Positions 1-8,322 of a stretch of DNA of 64,000 bases are shown here, piece by piece. Location of the stretch: assembly GCF_009363755.1 (NCBI RefSeq), contig NZ_CP045417.1, positions 2,356,001-2,420,000 of the forward strand. Reading direction: 5' to 3'. Numbering within the stretch: position 1 is the stretch's first letter; every line of letters begins with the position of its first letter. Source of the DNA: Halomonas sp. THAF5a (GTDB taxonomy: Bacteria; Pseudomonadota; Gammaproteobacteria; Pseudomonadales; Halomonadaceae). Position numbers and translations under genes: made by a program. Below the pieces are notes generated by a model, which saw only the letters and a program-made list of their open reading frames with translations, ran no database searches and was not told where the DNA came from.

Positions 1-1
1 G

Positions 2-667
2 TTCTTCTCGCCCTGCACCCTGCCCTTGCTGCCCGCCTATCTGTCGGTGGTCACTGGCGGCAGCGCCGGCAAGGCAGATCGACGCTTCGAGGCGATGCTG
101 CTGAGCACCTTCTTCGTCTTTGGCTTCAGCGTGATCTTCATCCTGATGGGCCTGGGCGTCACCAGTATCGGCCAGCTCCTTCGCGGCTATCGTCAAGAGC
201 TCAACTGGATTACCGGCAGCATCGTCATCGTGCTCGGCCTGTTCATGACGGGCGTGTTCCGACTACCCGTCCTGCAGCGCAGCTTTCAGTGGTCGCCGGA
301 GCTGAGAGGAGGCTCCCCCATGGCGGCGACCTTCTTCGGCATCTCCTTTGCCATCGGCTGGACGCCCTGCATCGGCCCGATCCTGGGGGCGATCCTGATG
401 GCTACCTCGACCACCACCAACGCCCAGGCCGGCATGCTCTACCTGGCGACCTACTCCCTGGGCCTGGCCCTGCCCTTCCTGGCCAGCACCCTGTTGCTCA
501 ACAAGTTCAGCCACTACCGGGGTCATCTCGGCAAGTGGAGTGCCTATGCCCGACCGGTCGCCGGCGTGATCCTTATCCTCATGGGGTTGCTGATCGTCTC
601 CGGGACGCTCACCCGGCTCTCCAGCATCCTGGTGGACTGGTTCCCGGCCCTGGCCACGATCGGCTGA
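2..667 (+). CDS. ccdA: Cytochrome c biogenesis protein CcdA, 5' end cut by window edge
   Basis: CcdA/DsbD-type membrane protein that passes electrons from cytoplasmic thioredoxin to periplasmic thiol partners. The frame is open from base 2, so the true start lies outside the window. Two transmembrane-cysteine motifs typical of the family are visible: FSPCTLPLLPAY at the very start (Cys codon 14-16) and GWTPCIGP (Cys codon 368-370). Several hydrophobic helices follow. The 3' end is complete. Beside copper genes it may serve thiol repair or cytochrome/copper-protein maturation (inference). It converges on the L,D-transpeptidase gene. Confidence 0.85.
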   Translation, partial: FFSPCTLPLLPAYLSVVTGGSAGKADRRFEAMLLSTFFVFGFSVIFILMGLGVTSIGQLLRGYRQELNWITGSIVIVLGLFMTGVFRLPVLQRSFQWSPELRGGSPMAATFFGISFAIGWTPCIGPILGAILMATSTTTNAQAGMLYLATYSLGLALPFLASTLLLNKFSHYRGHLGKWSAYARPVAGVILILMGLLIVSGTLTRLSSILVDWFPALATIG

Positions 668-815
668 GGGTGCCGATCGGAGTCCAACCGTCGAGTCTTC
701 TGCGACTTCTCGACGTAACGTCATCCACCGGCACGACGTGTTCTGTGTCACCGCGCCAGGCGCCCCCGACACGTTGCTGCCAGGGCGCGGATCAGGTGAT
801 GCCTGGATGCCGGCG

Positions 816-1898
816 TCACACTTCAAGGGCTTCGAGAAAGCCCTGCTGGCCCCCCAGGTGTTCGTAGATGCCGCCGGTCTCGCTCTCCGCATCGGCCGCC
901 ACGGGTTCGGGTTCCGGCGCCGGTCGGATGGCGATGACCTGGCCATCGGCTGCATCCAGCACCCCGCGCAGCTGTTGATAGTCGAGTGCCAGGGATTCCC
1001 CACCGGCAGACTGACCCAGCAACGTCAAGGCATCCAGCAGTTGCGCCATGCCATTCTTCTGCACCTCCAGCGGCTGGTAGGCCTGCACGTAGGGCTTGCC
1101 CGCGTGCCAGCCGGCCTTGATCGGTTGATCGATGATGTTGACTTGGGTGCCGACGGGAACCCGAACGAAGATCGATTCGATGTCCTCGGGAAACATGCGG
1201 ATGCAGCCACGGCTGGCACGCATGCCGATGCCGTCCGGCCGGTTGGTGCCGTGGATGAGATAGCCGTCGAAGCCGAGCAGGATCGCGTGGTCGCCGAGGG
1301 GGTTGTCCGGCCCCGGCGGGACCACAGCGGGCGCCTGCTCGCCACGCGCCGCCGCTTCCTGACGCACCGACTCGGGCGGATACCAGGCGGGGTTCTCGAT
1401 GCGCATGGTGGTCTCGGTCTTGCCGAGCGGGGTGTCGAAGCCTTCACGACCGATGCCGATGGGATAGGTCTCGACCCGCGGCGCCTCGCCCTCCTCCACC
1501 TCCGGGTAGTAGTAGAGGCGGAGTTCGGCGAGGTTGATCACGATGCCCTCGCGGGGCACCGGCGGCAGCAGGCGCTGCGCCGGGATCACTACCTCTGTGC
1601 CCTCCCCGGGCATCCAGACGCTGAGATCGGGATTGGCGCGACGAATCTCCTCATATCCCAGGTTGTGCTCGCGGGCGAGGTCGAGCAACGTCTCCTCGGC
1701 ACCCGCCTCGACGGTATAGTCCTGCCCGATCAGGTCGCCCCGCTCGGGCAGCGGGTAGTGGCCCTTGGGCCAGTCGTCTGGCGCCCCCGCCGCCTGGAGG
1801 GGAGCGCTCCCGGCGGCCAGCAGCAGTACCACTGCCTGAAGCCAGCGCAGAGCCTGACTCACTCCTGTTCGACCAGGCCCATTGGTATCATTCGTCAT
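816..1898 (-). CDS. L,D-transpeptidase (YkuD family) with LysM-like region
   Basis: 360-aa secreted peptidoglycan cross-linking enzyme. An N-terminal signal peptide (about residues 1-36) is followed by a LysM-like segment (about 60-92) and a YkuD catalytic domain with the HGT...SRGCIRM signature; His216 and Cys232 are the expected catalytic pair. The frame stays open upstream to 2063, but ATG at 1898 is preferred: GGAGG lies 9 bases before it and a good signal peptide starts there, while the upstream part overlaps an lgt remnant in another frame. Copper has been reported to inhibit L,D-transpeptidases through the catalytic Cys, so a copy on a copper island is suggestive. Confidence 0.88.
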   Translation of the reverse strand: MTNDTNGPGRTGVSQALRWLQAVVLLLAAGSAPLQAAGAPDDWPKGHYPLPERGDLIGQDYTVEAGAEETLLDLAREHNLGYEEIRRANPDLSVWMPGEGTEVVIPAQRLLPPVPREGIVINLAELRLYYYPEVEEGEAPRVETYPIGIGREGFDTPLGKTETTMRIENPAWYPPESVRQEAAARGEQAPAVVPPGPDNPLGDHAILLGFDGYLIHGTNRPDGIGMRASRGCIRMFPEDIESIFVRVPVGTQVNIIDQPIKAGWHAGKPYVQAYQPLEVQKNGMAQLLDALTLLGQSAGGESLALDYQQLRGVLDAADGQVIAIRPAPEPEPVAADAESETGGIYEHLGGQQGFLEALEV

Positions 1899-1912
1899 AA
1901 CACTATCCTCCG

Positions 1913-2095
1913 TCACCAGGGAGTCGATATGGGGCGTTCCGGCTGTCGCGCCTTGCCCACCGGGCGAGGTTGGCGACGTGACCACGCCACCAGCGCCATC
2001 CCCGCCACCAGCATCGGCAGCGTCAGCCGCTGGCCCATGGTCAGCCAACCAAAGGCGATGCACCCCAGATGGGGATCGGGCAGCCGGATGAACAA
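1913..2095 (-). pseudogene. C-terminal remnant of a second lgt (prolipoprotein diacylglyceryl transferase)
   Basis: The last about 55 residues match the C-terminus of the intact Lgt encoded at 31792-32601: [20 protein letters not shown] here against [20 protein letters not shown] there, then the same final helix. Homology starts abruptly near 2095, and everything upstream belongs to an unrelated frame (the secreted-protein remnant), so a deletion joined the two. The piece lacks the catalytic region and cannot be active. It shows that another lgt copy once stood next to the L,D-transpeptidase gene. Confidence 0.8.
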
Positions 2096-2397
2096 CTTGG
2101 TGGGTTTACACAGCTAGCGGCCAGACCGTGCTCCGGACCGGCGCTGGCGGCAGGGGGGATAGCAGTAAGGGAAAGGGTGAGCAACATCACGTCATTGCAG
2201 TGTCTGCAGGGCGCACTGCAGATTGTCAGCCCACCCTGCTCATCGGTTGCTTCCCGCATGGCAGGTACCGAGGCCAGATCAAAAGCCGACTCGACCGCAC
2301 AGGAATCACCGGCATGATATTCGTCCGCCATGACGAGACCCGGCATCGCTACGCTGATACCCAGCAACTATGTCATGACAAGGCGCGGCATAGGCAT
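2041..2397 (-). pseudogene. Secreted Cys-containing protein with a stop codon inside its signal peptide
   Basis: Reading from ATG at 2397 gives MPMPRLVMT, then TAG at 2370-2368, then LLGISVAMPGLVMADEYH. Taken together this is a convincing signal peptide with cleavage after VMA, interrupted by one amber codon. The mature part is about 85 residues with several cysteines (CSAPCRHC). Its 3' end runs out of frame into the lgt remnant near 2095, so the true C-terminus is lost. Family not recognised. A shorter product could start at the TTG just after the stop, but it would lack the n-region of the signal. Confidence 0.5.
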
Positions 2398-2521
2398 CGC
2401 CTGGTTCCAAAAGCGCGGATTTCGGCGTGAGTATTTCACGCTACCAGCACAGGCCACAACCTCGATGCCGCACCGAGGTTTACCGCGCCATATGACCTGA
2501 TTGTGGGTCAATAGGTTCTGG

Positions 2522-2680
2522 ACCATCTTGGAAGGCATCTACACGGAGCCACCTCGGCCACGCTACCACCATATGGCCATGGCGCCACGGCTTGTCACCG
2601 CCTGCGGCACGCCAAGAGCCCTTCCCATCCTCTCTTCGGTTCCAGTCTACCTGCTGAGCCAACGCTTCAGAGGCTAAGTC
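2522..2680 (+). pseudogene. Degraded 3' copy of the small secreted protein found at 21330-21728
   Basis: The frame ends in SVPVYLLSQRFRG and TAA at 2678-2680. This matches the end of the intact protein at 21330-21728 (PVPVYLLTQRFRS). A His-rich segment upstream (RYHHMAMAPRLVTA) aligns with the intact SCHHGHGTGSLVGA. About 25 residues between these two segments are missing, and no start or signal peptide can be found. It is a decayed duplicate of an island gene. Confidence 0.6.
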
Positions 2681-2855
2681 TGACCACACTCCCCAGCCCC
2701 ACGACTCCAGACGGATACGCGGGGAGATAACCCGTGCCCGCATCGATCCAGGTGACTGCCGGAGTGGCCGCTGTGCGTGCAGAGGCTCTTCCCAGCAGAC
2801 GCTGGCTGCATCTTGATGCCGTAAACCACCGCCAGGCGTCGGGGGTGCTTCACTG

Positions 2856-2887
2856 TTCAGCATCAATTCAGTTTCGTTGCGTATGCT
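2856..2887 (+). promoter_or_regulatory. TTCAG-N6-TTCAG promoter 1 (putative CopR box)
   Basis: TTCAG (2856-2860), six bases, TTCAG (2867-2871), ten bases, then TATGCT (2882-2887). The layout is identical to six other sites in this island. The 11-bp direct-repeat spacing is typical of OmpR/PhoB-type response regulators replacing the -35 element. It points at the operon starting at 3052, about 165 bases downstream, further than in the other cases. Confidence 0.6.
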
Positions 2888-2989
2888 TTGAAACACTCCG
2901 CAAAACCGAGAGACGTAGGGAAGCGACTCCGGCCTTGGGCTTGGTGCCACGCAGAGGTTCTAACCTTTCTCTAGAAGATAGCGTCTCGG

Positions 2990-3014
2990 CATATCGCATA
3001 AGTCGGCCGATATG
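2990..3014. repeat. Inverted repeat in the leader of the 3052 operon
   Basis: CATATCG (2990-2996) pairs with CGATATG (3008-3014) across an 11-base loop, about 40 bases before the start codon at 3052. It could be an operator or an mRNA hairpin; nothing further supports either. Confidence 0.3.
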
Positions 3015-3051
3015 ACACGGGCCCCGATAATGAAATAGCAGGAGAGAGTCC

Positions 3052-3405
3052 ATGAACGAGCTCATATATTTCATGCTCTGGGCGGGAATCATCTTTCTGA
3101 TGATGCGTTTTGGCTGCGGTGCTCACGTGATGGGTCATGGTCGTGGCAAAGCCAAGCATGGCAAGGGGGCGTCAGAGAGGCAGACGACCACCGAGAGCCT
3201 GCGCTGGATTCCGCCAGCCGAGGACGTCGATCCCGTCTGTGGCAAGACCGTCAGCACAGAAAAGGCCAAGCCGAGTGTCCACGAGGGCCATGTCTATTAC
3301 TTCTGCTCACGTGACTGCCGGGAACGCTTCGAGGCCGCGCCCGAACAGCATCTCGCACCGGCAGCAAAAGTTTTACCTACCCAGCCGGAGAACGAAGATG
3401 CCTGA
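3052..3405 (+). CDS. Membrane-anchored YHS-domain protein
   Basis: 117 aa. One N-terminal transmembrane helix (about residues 3-22) is followed by a short His/Lys-rich linker and a YHS domain (about 60-103) with DPVCGKTV and YYFCSRDCRERF, whose cysteines are a likely metal site. YHS domains are common beside copper and silver transporters. GGAGAG lies before the ATG. It is the first gene of an operon: the next gene overlaps it by 8 bases, and the TTCAG promoter at 2856 lies upstream. The precise role is unknown; binding or delivery of Cu(I) is an inference. Confidence 0.75.
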   Translation: MNELIYFMLWAGIIFLMMRFGCGAHVMGHGRGKAKHGKGASERQTTTESLRWIPPAEDVDPVCGKTVSTEKAKPSVHEGHVYYFCSRDCRERFEAAPEQHLAPAAKVLPTQPENEDA

Positions 3406-3736
3406 TGCCGATGTTCCGCCGCCAGCCAAGCCTCGTTCCGGAACCCGCTTGCCGGTTCAAGCCACGCCACGGATTCCTGTGATCTCGCTCGGGATGAGCA
3501 TGGGGCTGTTTCTGGCCGTCACCTTCATCCTGTGTGTTGGGTTCGACCTGCTGTTTCCCGACCAAGCGATGTATGAGAGCTGGCTGCGCTTGTTGCCAGG
3601 TTTTACTTGGCTCAGTTGGTCAAGCTTCTTCCTAGGCCTGGCTGAAAGCTTCGGCTACGGCTGGTACATAGCCCTGGTCTTCGGCCCGCTCTACAACTTC
3701 TTTGTCACACGCCTCAACCGGCGCAGTGGAGCGTAG
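3398..3736 (+). CDS. DUF5676-like membrane protein
   Basis: 112 aa with two predicted transmembrane segments: one around SLGMSMGLFLAVTFILCVGF and one around the C-terminal YGWYIALVFGPLYNFF. The segment LLPGFTWLSWSSFFLGLAESF is characteristic of the DUF5676 family as I remember it. The chosen ATG at 3398 overlaps the YHS gene stop by 8 bases, implying translational coupling, and the frame upstream of it is a shadow of the YHS gene. Function unknown; relatives often sit next to heavy-metal ATPases. Confidence 0.7.
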   Translation: MPDADVPPPAKPRSGTRLPVQATPRIPVISLGMSMGLFLAVTFILCVGFDLLFPDQAMYESWLRLLPGFTWLSWSSFFLGLAESFGYGWYIALVFGPLYNFFVTRLNRRSGA

Positions 3737-3739
3737 GCC

Positions 3740-4411
3740 ATGAACGAATCCCTCAATCATACTGGTGACTGGGGCCTCGCGCTGATCGTCATCGTCTTGG
3801 TGTCCTGGTTCTTCTATCGCTATTTCGCACCGAAGAACTGGCGCGAATGGACCGGTGCCGGCGCGGTGCAGGCCTTTATCATCGCGCTTTACGCCGAGAT
3901 GTATGGCTTTCCGCTCACAATCTATCTATTGGTGCGCTTCTTCGGTCTGGATAGCGAGTATGTCAGCGCCAGCCTCTGGTCGACGCTGGTGGGACTGGGA
4001 GAAGCCGGCATGCTTGTCTCCATGCTGTTTGGCTACGGGCTAGCGTTTACCGGCATCGGCATCTTTATTCAGGGCTGGCGGCAAGTCTACAAGGCACGGC
4101 GCGAGAACCACCCGGTGACCGGCGGACTCTATTCCCTAGTACGGCATCCCCAATACACCGGTTTGTTCATTGCCTTGTTCGGTGAGGGTGTAGTGCATTG
4201 GCCGACGCTATTCTCGGTCGGCCTGTTTCCGGTGGTCGTGCTTTCCTATGCCTGGCTGGCCCACCGCGAAGAACGGCAGATGCTGGCTCGATTCGGTGAC
4301 GGCTATCGCGCCTATCAGCGGCGGGTACCGATGTTTATTCCTCGCTGGGGACAGTGGCGGAAGCTAGCCGATACCTCACGCAATACTCACGATGAGCCGA
4401 GGGTTCACTGA
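3740..4411 (+). CDS. Isoprenylcysteine carboxyl methyltransferase-like membrane protein
   Basis: 223 aa, about five transmembrane helices. The C-terminal half carries the ICMT/PEMT-type motifs VRHPQYTG and EERQMLARFGDGYRAYQRRVPMFIP, which in this superfamily bind S-adenosylmethionine. It starts 3 bases after the DUF5676 gene. A second member lies at 7635-8294, so two copies flank the SHOCT/P-type ATPase block. The substrate is unknown; bacteria that lack prenylated proteins use these enzymes for other small or lipid substrates. Confidence 0.75.
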   Translation: MNESLNHTGDWGLALIVIVLVSWFFYRYFAPKNWREWTGAGAVQAFIIALYAEMYGFPLTIYLLVRFFGLDSEYVSASLWSTLVGLGEAGMLVSMLFGYGLAFTGIGIFIQGWRQVYKARRENHPVTGGLYSLVRHPQYTGLFIALFGEGVVHWPTLFSVGLFPVVVLSYAWLAHREERQMLARFGDGYRAYQRRVPMFIPRWGQWRKLADTSRNTHDEPRVH

Positions 4412-4520
4412 CATCCTGAATTCACACAACAACAAATGCGTTCGGCGTTAATTTCATTCTACTGAAGATGCCGAACGTTGACCAGGATCAAGAGCAGGAT
4501 ACTTTCACCTCTATCTTATC

Positions 4521-4552
4521 TTGACCATTGGGTTACCCACAGGTTTTAGCCT
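4521..4552 (+). promoter_or_regulatory. MerR-type (CueR-like) promoter of the copper ATPase operon
   Basis: TTGACC (4521-4526) and TAGCCT (4547-4552) are separated by 20 bases, longer than a normal spacer, as in MerR-regulated promoters. The spacer contains TGGGTTACCCA, flanked by ACC on the left and AGG on the right, forming a dyad. A near-identical arrangement occurs at 47005-47036. Transcription would enter the SHOCT gene at 4596. No cueR gene is visible in the window. Confidence 0.6.
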
Positions 4553-4595
4553 GACATCAAGGCAGGGTATTTCAACATGTAAAGGAGGTTCGACC

Positions 4596-4850
4596 ATGTG
4601 GGGCGACATGATGGCGTATATGGGGAGTTACGGCTGGGGGCATATGTTCTTCGGCGGGCTCATGATGGTGTTGTTCTGGGGCGCCGTCATTGCCTTGGCC
4701 GTTCTCCTGGTGCGTGGCCTGACCCGAGGCCGGGGCGTGCTCCTTTCTCAACAGCGTCCAACGGCACTGGACCTTCTGCAAGAACGCTACGCCCGCGGCG
4801 AGATCGATCAGCGTGAATACGAGCAACGCAGACGCGATCTGCAAGATTGA
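4596..4850 (+). CDS. SHOCT-domain small membrane protein
   Basis: 84 aa: a Met/Gly-rich N-terminus (MWGDMMAYMGSYGWGHMF), one transmembrane helix (about 22-42) and a C-terminal SHOCT motif (LDLLQERYARGEIDQREYEQRRRDL). ATG 4596 is chosen because AAAGGAGG sits 7 bases upstream; a start further upstream would overlap the promoter. Such proteins often accompany copper or silver ATPases, but their role is undefined. The copper ATPase gene follows after 99 bases. Confidence 0.75.
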   Translation: MWGDMMAYMGSYGWGHMFFGGLMMVLFWGAVIALAVLLVRGLTRGRGVLLSQQRPTALDLLQERYARGEIDQREYEQRRRDLQD

Positions 4851-4949
4851 CGACGCGGCCTAGGCGCCAAGGCGACAAGGCGTCCCTCGCTCGCGGGAAG
4901 GAAGACCCTGCGATCCCCCCTAGCCAACGAAGGTAACGGAGACGACTTC

Positions 4950-7385
4950 ATGACTCAGCAGCACATCAAGCGGCGTGAGCACTCGCATCACGGCAAGCTG
5001 AAGGAAGGCACAGATGCCGGCTCCATTAACGCCAGCGATCAAGGGGCTTCCCAGTACACCTGCCCGATGCACCCGGAGGTCGTTTCCGATCAGCCGGGTG
5101 ATTGCCCGAAGTGCGGCATGCACCTCGTGCCCATGGGAAGCGACGACACTCAAGCACCATCCGATCATGGTAAGCATACCCAGTGCCACGGACATGGCAC
5201 CGACCATGCGGGAGGCGAACCGGTTCGCGGCGGCAAGTACGACAAGGTGCCGGCCGGGCATGCCGGCGCCGTCTACACCTGCCCGATGCACCCCGAAGTG
5301 CGCCAGACCACTCCCGGTGCCTGTCCTCTGTGCGGCATGGGGCTGGAGCTGGAATCGGCGGCGGTCGGCGATGAAGGGCCGAATCCCGAGCTGGTCGATT
5401 TTACCCGACGCTTCTGGGTCGCGGCCGTGCTCACGCTTCCGGTCCTGATTCTGACGATGAGCCCCTACCTGGGCTTCGGGGCCATTCGCGACTTCTTCGG
5501 TGAACGCAACGCGATGTGGATCGAGCTGGTGCTCAGCACGCCGGTAATCCTTTGGTCCGGCTGGCCGTTCTTCGTACGCGGCGTTAATTCCTTCCGCACG
5601 ATGAACCTCAACATGTTCAGCCTGATCGGCATGGGGGTCGGCGCGGCCTATCTCTTCTCGATCGTCGCGGTGCTGGCGCCCGGCATCTTCCCCGACGGCT
5701 TTCGCCGGGAAGACGGCACCGTCGGCGTCTACTTCGAGGCCGCCGCGGTAATCGTCACCCTGGTCCTGCTAGGCCAGGTGATGGAGCTGCGCGCCCGCGA
5801 AGGCACCGGCAAGGCGATCCGCGCGTTGATGGACATGGCCGCCAAAACCGCCCGGGTGATCCGGCCCGACGGCAGCGAAGAGGAGGTGGCGCTGGAAGAC
5901 GTGCAGGTGGGTGACCGCCTGCGGGTGCGTCCCGGCGACAAGGTACCGGTGGACGGCGTGGTCGTCGAGGGCCGCTCCTCGATCGACGAGTCGATGATCT
6001 CGGGCGAGCCGGTGCCGGTGGAAAAGGTCAAAGACGACAAGGTCACCGGGGCCACGATCAACGGCACCGGCAGCCTGGTCATGGAGGCCACCCGCGTCGG
6101 TGCCGATACCATGCTCAGCCAGATCGTCGAGATGGTGGCCGCTGCCCAGCGCAGCCGTGCGCCGATCCAGAAATTCGCCGACAAGGTAGCAGGCACGTTC
6201 GTCCCCGCGGTGATCGGTGTCGCCATTCTCTCCTTCATTGCCTGGGCGATCTGGGGCCCCGCACCGTCGCTCTCCTATGCGCTGGTCTCGGCGGTGGCGG
6301 TGTTGATCATCGCCTGCCCCTGCGCCCTGGGCCTCGCCACCCCGATGTCGATCATGACGGCCACCGGGCGCGGCGCCCAGGCCGGCGTACTGATCAAGAA
6401 TGCCGAGGCGCTGGAGCGTTTCGCCAAGGTCGACACGCTGATGGTTGACAAGACCGGCACCCTGACCGAAGGCAAGCCGAAGCTGGTAGCGGTGCTGCCG
6501 GAGTCGGGGCATGACGAGGCCGAGGTGCTGCGCCTGGCGGCCAGCCTCGAGAAAGGCTCCGAGCACCCGCTGGCCGAGGCCATCGTCGCCGGCGCAGAGG
6601 AGCGCGGCGTATCCCTCGCCGATGCTACCGATTTCGAGGCCGTGACCGGCATGGGCGTCAAGGGGGGCGTGGACGGCAAGTCGGTGGCACTCGGCAACGC
6701 CAAGCTGATGGCCGAGCTGGGCCTCGACGGTGGGCAGATTTCCGAAACCGCCAACGCCCGCCGCGATGAGGGCGAGACGGTGATGTTCGTCGTGCTCGAC
6801 GGCCAGATCGCCGGCCTGGTCAGTGTGGCCGACCCGGTCAAGGAGACCACGCCCGACGCCCTGAAGGCGCTGCACCAACTCGGCTTTCGCATCATCATGG
6901 CCACCGGCGATAACGAGCGTACCGCCCGTGCCGTCGCCGGCCGGCTGGGCATCGACGAGATCCGCGCCGACGTGCTGCCCGAAGACAAGGCCCGCATCAT
7001 CCGTGAATTGCAGGAACAAGGCCGCAAGGTGGCCATGGCCGGCGATGGGGTGAACGACGCCCCCGCCCTGGCCCAGGCGGATGTCGGCATCGCCATGGGC
7101 ACCGGCGCCGACGTGGCGATCGAAAGCGCCGGCTTCACGCTGGTCAAGGGCAACCTCGACGGCATCGTGCGGGCCCGCAAGCTGTCGCTGGCCACCATGC
7201 GCAACATCAAGCAGAACCTGTTCTTCGCCCTGGTCTACAACGGGGCCGGAGTACCGATCGCCGCCGGGATCCTCTATCCATTCCTCGGCATCCTGATCGG
7301 GCCGATGTTCGCCGCCTTCGCGATGAGCGCGTCTTCGCTGTCGGTGGTCATGAACTCGCTGCGCCTGCGCCGGGTGAGGATCTGA
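4950..7385 (+). CDS. Copper/silver P1B-type ATPase with two N-terminal HMBD domains
   Basis: 811-aa inner-membrane exporter that pumps Cu(I)/Ag(I) to the periplasm. Two heavy-metal-binding domains (YTCPMHPEV...[11 protein letters not shown], about residues 36-62 and 109-135) replace the usual HMA domains, with a His-rich linker between them. The core is complete: TGE-type actuator loop (ISGEPVP), transmembrane CPC (456-458), phosphorylation site DKTGT (Asp500), SEHPLAEA, and hinge [11 protein letters not shown] 4950 has GGAG upstream. The gene shares the operon driven from 4521 and is followed 2 bases later by a DUF2933 gene. Specificity for copper over silver cannot be decided from sequence. 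Confidence 0.92.
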   Translation: MTQQHIKRREHSHHGKLKEGTDAGSINASDQGASQYTCPMHPEVVSDQPGDCPKCGMHLVPMGSDDTQAPSDHGKHTQCHGHGTDHAGGEPVRGGKYDKVPAGHAGAVYTCPMHPEVRQTTPGACPLCGMGLELESAAVGDEGPNPELVDFTRRFWVAAVLTLPVLILTMSPYLGFGAIRDFFGERNAMWIELVLSTPVILWSGWPFFVRGVNSFRTMNLNMFSLIGMGVGAAYLFSIVAVLAPGIFPDGFRREDGTVGVYFEAAAVIVTLVLLGQVMELRAREGTGKAIRALMDMAAKTARVIRPDGSEEEVALEDVQVGDRLRVRPGDKVPVDGVVVEGRSSIDESMISGEPVPVEKVKDDKVTGATINGTGSLVMEATRVGADTMLSQIVEMVAAAQRSRAPIQKFADKVAGTFVPAVIGVAILSFIAWAIWGPAPSLSYALVSAVAVLIIACPCALGLATPMSIMTATGRGAQAGVLIKNAEALERFAKVDTLMVDKTGTLTEGKPKLVAVLPESGHDEAEVLRLAASLEKGSEHPLAEAIVAGAEERGVSLADATDFEAVTGMGVKGGVDGKSVALGNAKLMAELGLDGGQISETANARRDEGETVMFVVLDGQIAGLVSVADPVKETTPDALKALHQLGFRIIMATGDNERTARAVAGRLGIDEIRADVLPEDKARIIRELQEQGRKVAMAGDGVNDAPALAQADVGIAMGTGADVAIESAGFTLVKGNLDGIVRARKLSLATMRNIKQNLFFALVYNGAGVPIAAGILYPFLGILIGPMFAAFAMSASSLSVVMNSLRLRRVRI

Positions 7386-7387
7386 CC

Positions 7388-7642
7388 ATGAGTGACGATA
7401 AAGGGTGGCTGGAGCGAGGACCCAGCAAGGGCACCTTCTGGCTCATGGCAGCGCTCGCCCTGGCGGTGATGGGCTTCCTGCTCTGGGAGGAGCACAGGGT
7501 GCACCTGCTCGGCGCCCTGCCCTGGCTGATCCTGCTCGCCTGCCCGCTGATGCATGTGTTTATGCACGGCGGGCATGGAGGCCATGGTGGGCACGGCAGC
7601 CATAGCGGGCATGATGACCGCAAGGGAGCGCGCGATGAGTGA
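7388..7642 (+). CDS. DUF2933-like small His-rich membrane protein
   Basis: 84 aa with two adjacent hydrophobic segments (about 18-32 and 40-56) and a Gly/His-rich C-terminus (MHGGHGGHGGHGSHSGHDD), a plausible soft-metal ligand. It starts 2 bases after the copper ATPase stop and overlaps the following methyltransferase-like gene by 8 bases. A related short protein follows the second copper ATPase at 25121-25381, so a pump plus small membrane protein pair occurs twice in the island. Confidence 0.7.
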   Translation: MSDDKGWLERGPSKGTFWLMAALALAVMGFLLWEEHRVHLLGALPWLILLACPLMHVFMHGGHGGHGGHGSHSGHDDRKGARDE

Positions 7643-8294
7643 TGACGTGCCCGCCTACGGCCTGTGGGGCCTGGTGCTGCTCAATTCGGCGATCTTCATC
7701 TTCTTCGCCTTCAGCTTCTTCAAGCCGCAGACGCGCCGGGATTGGCGCTCGCTCGGGGCCTTCAGCGCCTTCCTGGTGGCGTTGTTCACGGAGATGTACG
7801 GCTTCCCGCTGACCCTCTACTTCCTTTCCGGCTGGCTGCAGTCACGCTACCCGCAGGTGGACTGGTTCAGCCACGACGCGGGGCACCTGCTGGAGATGCT
7901 GTTCGGCTGGCAGGCCAACCCGCACTTCGGGCCGTTCCATCTGCTGAGCATGGTGTTCATCGTCGCCGGGTTCTGGCTTATCGCCGCCGGCTGGCGGTCG
8001 CTCTATGCCGCCCAGCAGCGAGGAGAGCTGGCCACCAACGGTCTCTATGCCCATGTCCGACATCCGCAGTACGCCGGCTTCGTGCTGGTGATGGCCGGTT
8101 TCCTGCTGCAGTGGCCCACCCTGCTGACGCTGGCGATGTTCCCGGTGCTGGTTTGGATGTACTCGCGCCTGGCGGTTCACGAAGAGCGCGAGGTAGCGCG
8201 CCAGTTCGGCGACGAATGGCAGACCTACGCGGCCCGCACGCCACGCTTCATTCCACGCCTGCGGGTGGCGGGTCCGAGTGGCTGGCGCCTGTAA
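7635..8294 (+). CDS. Second isoprenylcysteine carboxyl methyltransferase-like membrane protein
   Basis: 219 aa, about five transmembrane helices, same family as the protein at 3740-4411 (shared EMYGFPLTLY, VRHPQYAGF and a C-terminal HEEREVARQFGDEWQTYAARTPRFIPRL). The start is ATG 7635, overlapping the DUF2933 stop by 8 bases; the frame further upstream is a shadow. Two paralogues in one operon region suggest duplication. Substrate unknown. Confidence 0.75.
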   Translation: MSDDVPAYGLWGLVLLNSAIFIFFAFSFFKPQTRRDWRSLGAFSAFLVALFTEMYGFPLTLYFLSGWLQSRYPQVDWFSHDAGHLLEMLFGWQANPHFGPFHLLSMVFIVAGFWLIAAGWRSLYAAQQRGELATNGLYAHVRHPQYAGFVLVMAGFLLQWPTLLTLAMFPVLVWMYSRLAVHEEREVARQFGDEWQTYAARTPRFIPRLRVAGPSGWRL

Positions 8295-8322
8295 GGACCA
8301 TCTCCGGGAGATAACAACCACG

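Larger units (their letters stand above)
2398..3051. other. Non-coding stretch with one gene remnant and a promoter
   Basis: No intact gene was found here. Open frames on both strands (for example 2480-2950 minus and 2734-3015 plus) show no family features and no good ribosome site. The stretch holds the decayed copy at 2522-2680, the TTCAG-type promoter at 2856-2887 and, if that promoter is used, an untranslated leader of about 155 bases before the gene at 3052. Confidence 0.5.

Noticed and set aside
2480-2950. 156-aa minus-strand frame and a 93-aa plus-strand frame in the gap before 3052
   Set aside because: No signal peptide, domain or ribosome site, and both overlap the TTCAG promoter or a gene remnant.
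1-4500. Left end of the Tn7-like transposon
   Set aside because: No TGTCG followed by TTTGCAnnATAAnnCTGCATAG was seen; the accessory genes continue to base 1.
4521-4595. An upstream start for the SHOCT protein at 4521
   Set aside because: It would lie on the -35 element of the MerR-type promoter, and a far better ribosome site precedes ATG 4596.
5769-7019. Long antisense open frames opposite the copper ATPases, PhaC and other GC-rich genes
   Set aside because: They mirror third-position GC of the real genes, have no family features and lack ribosome sites.
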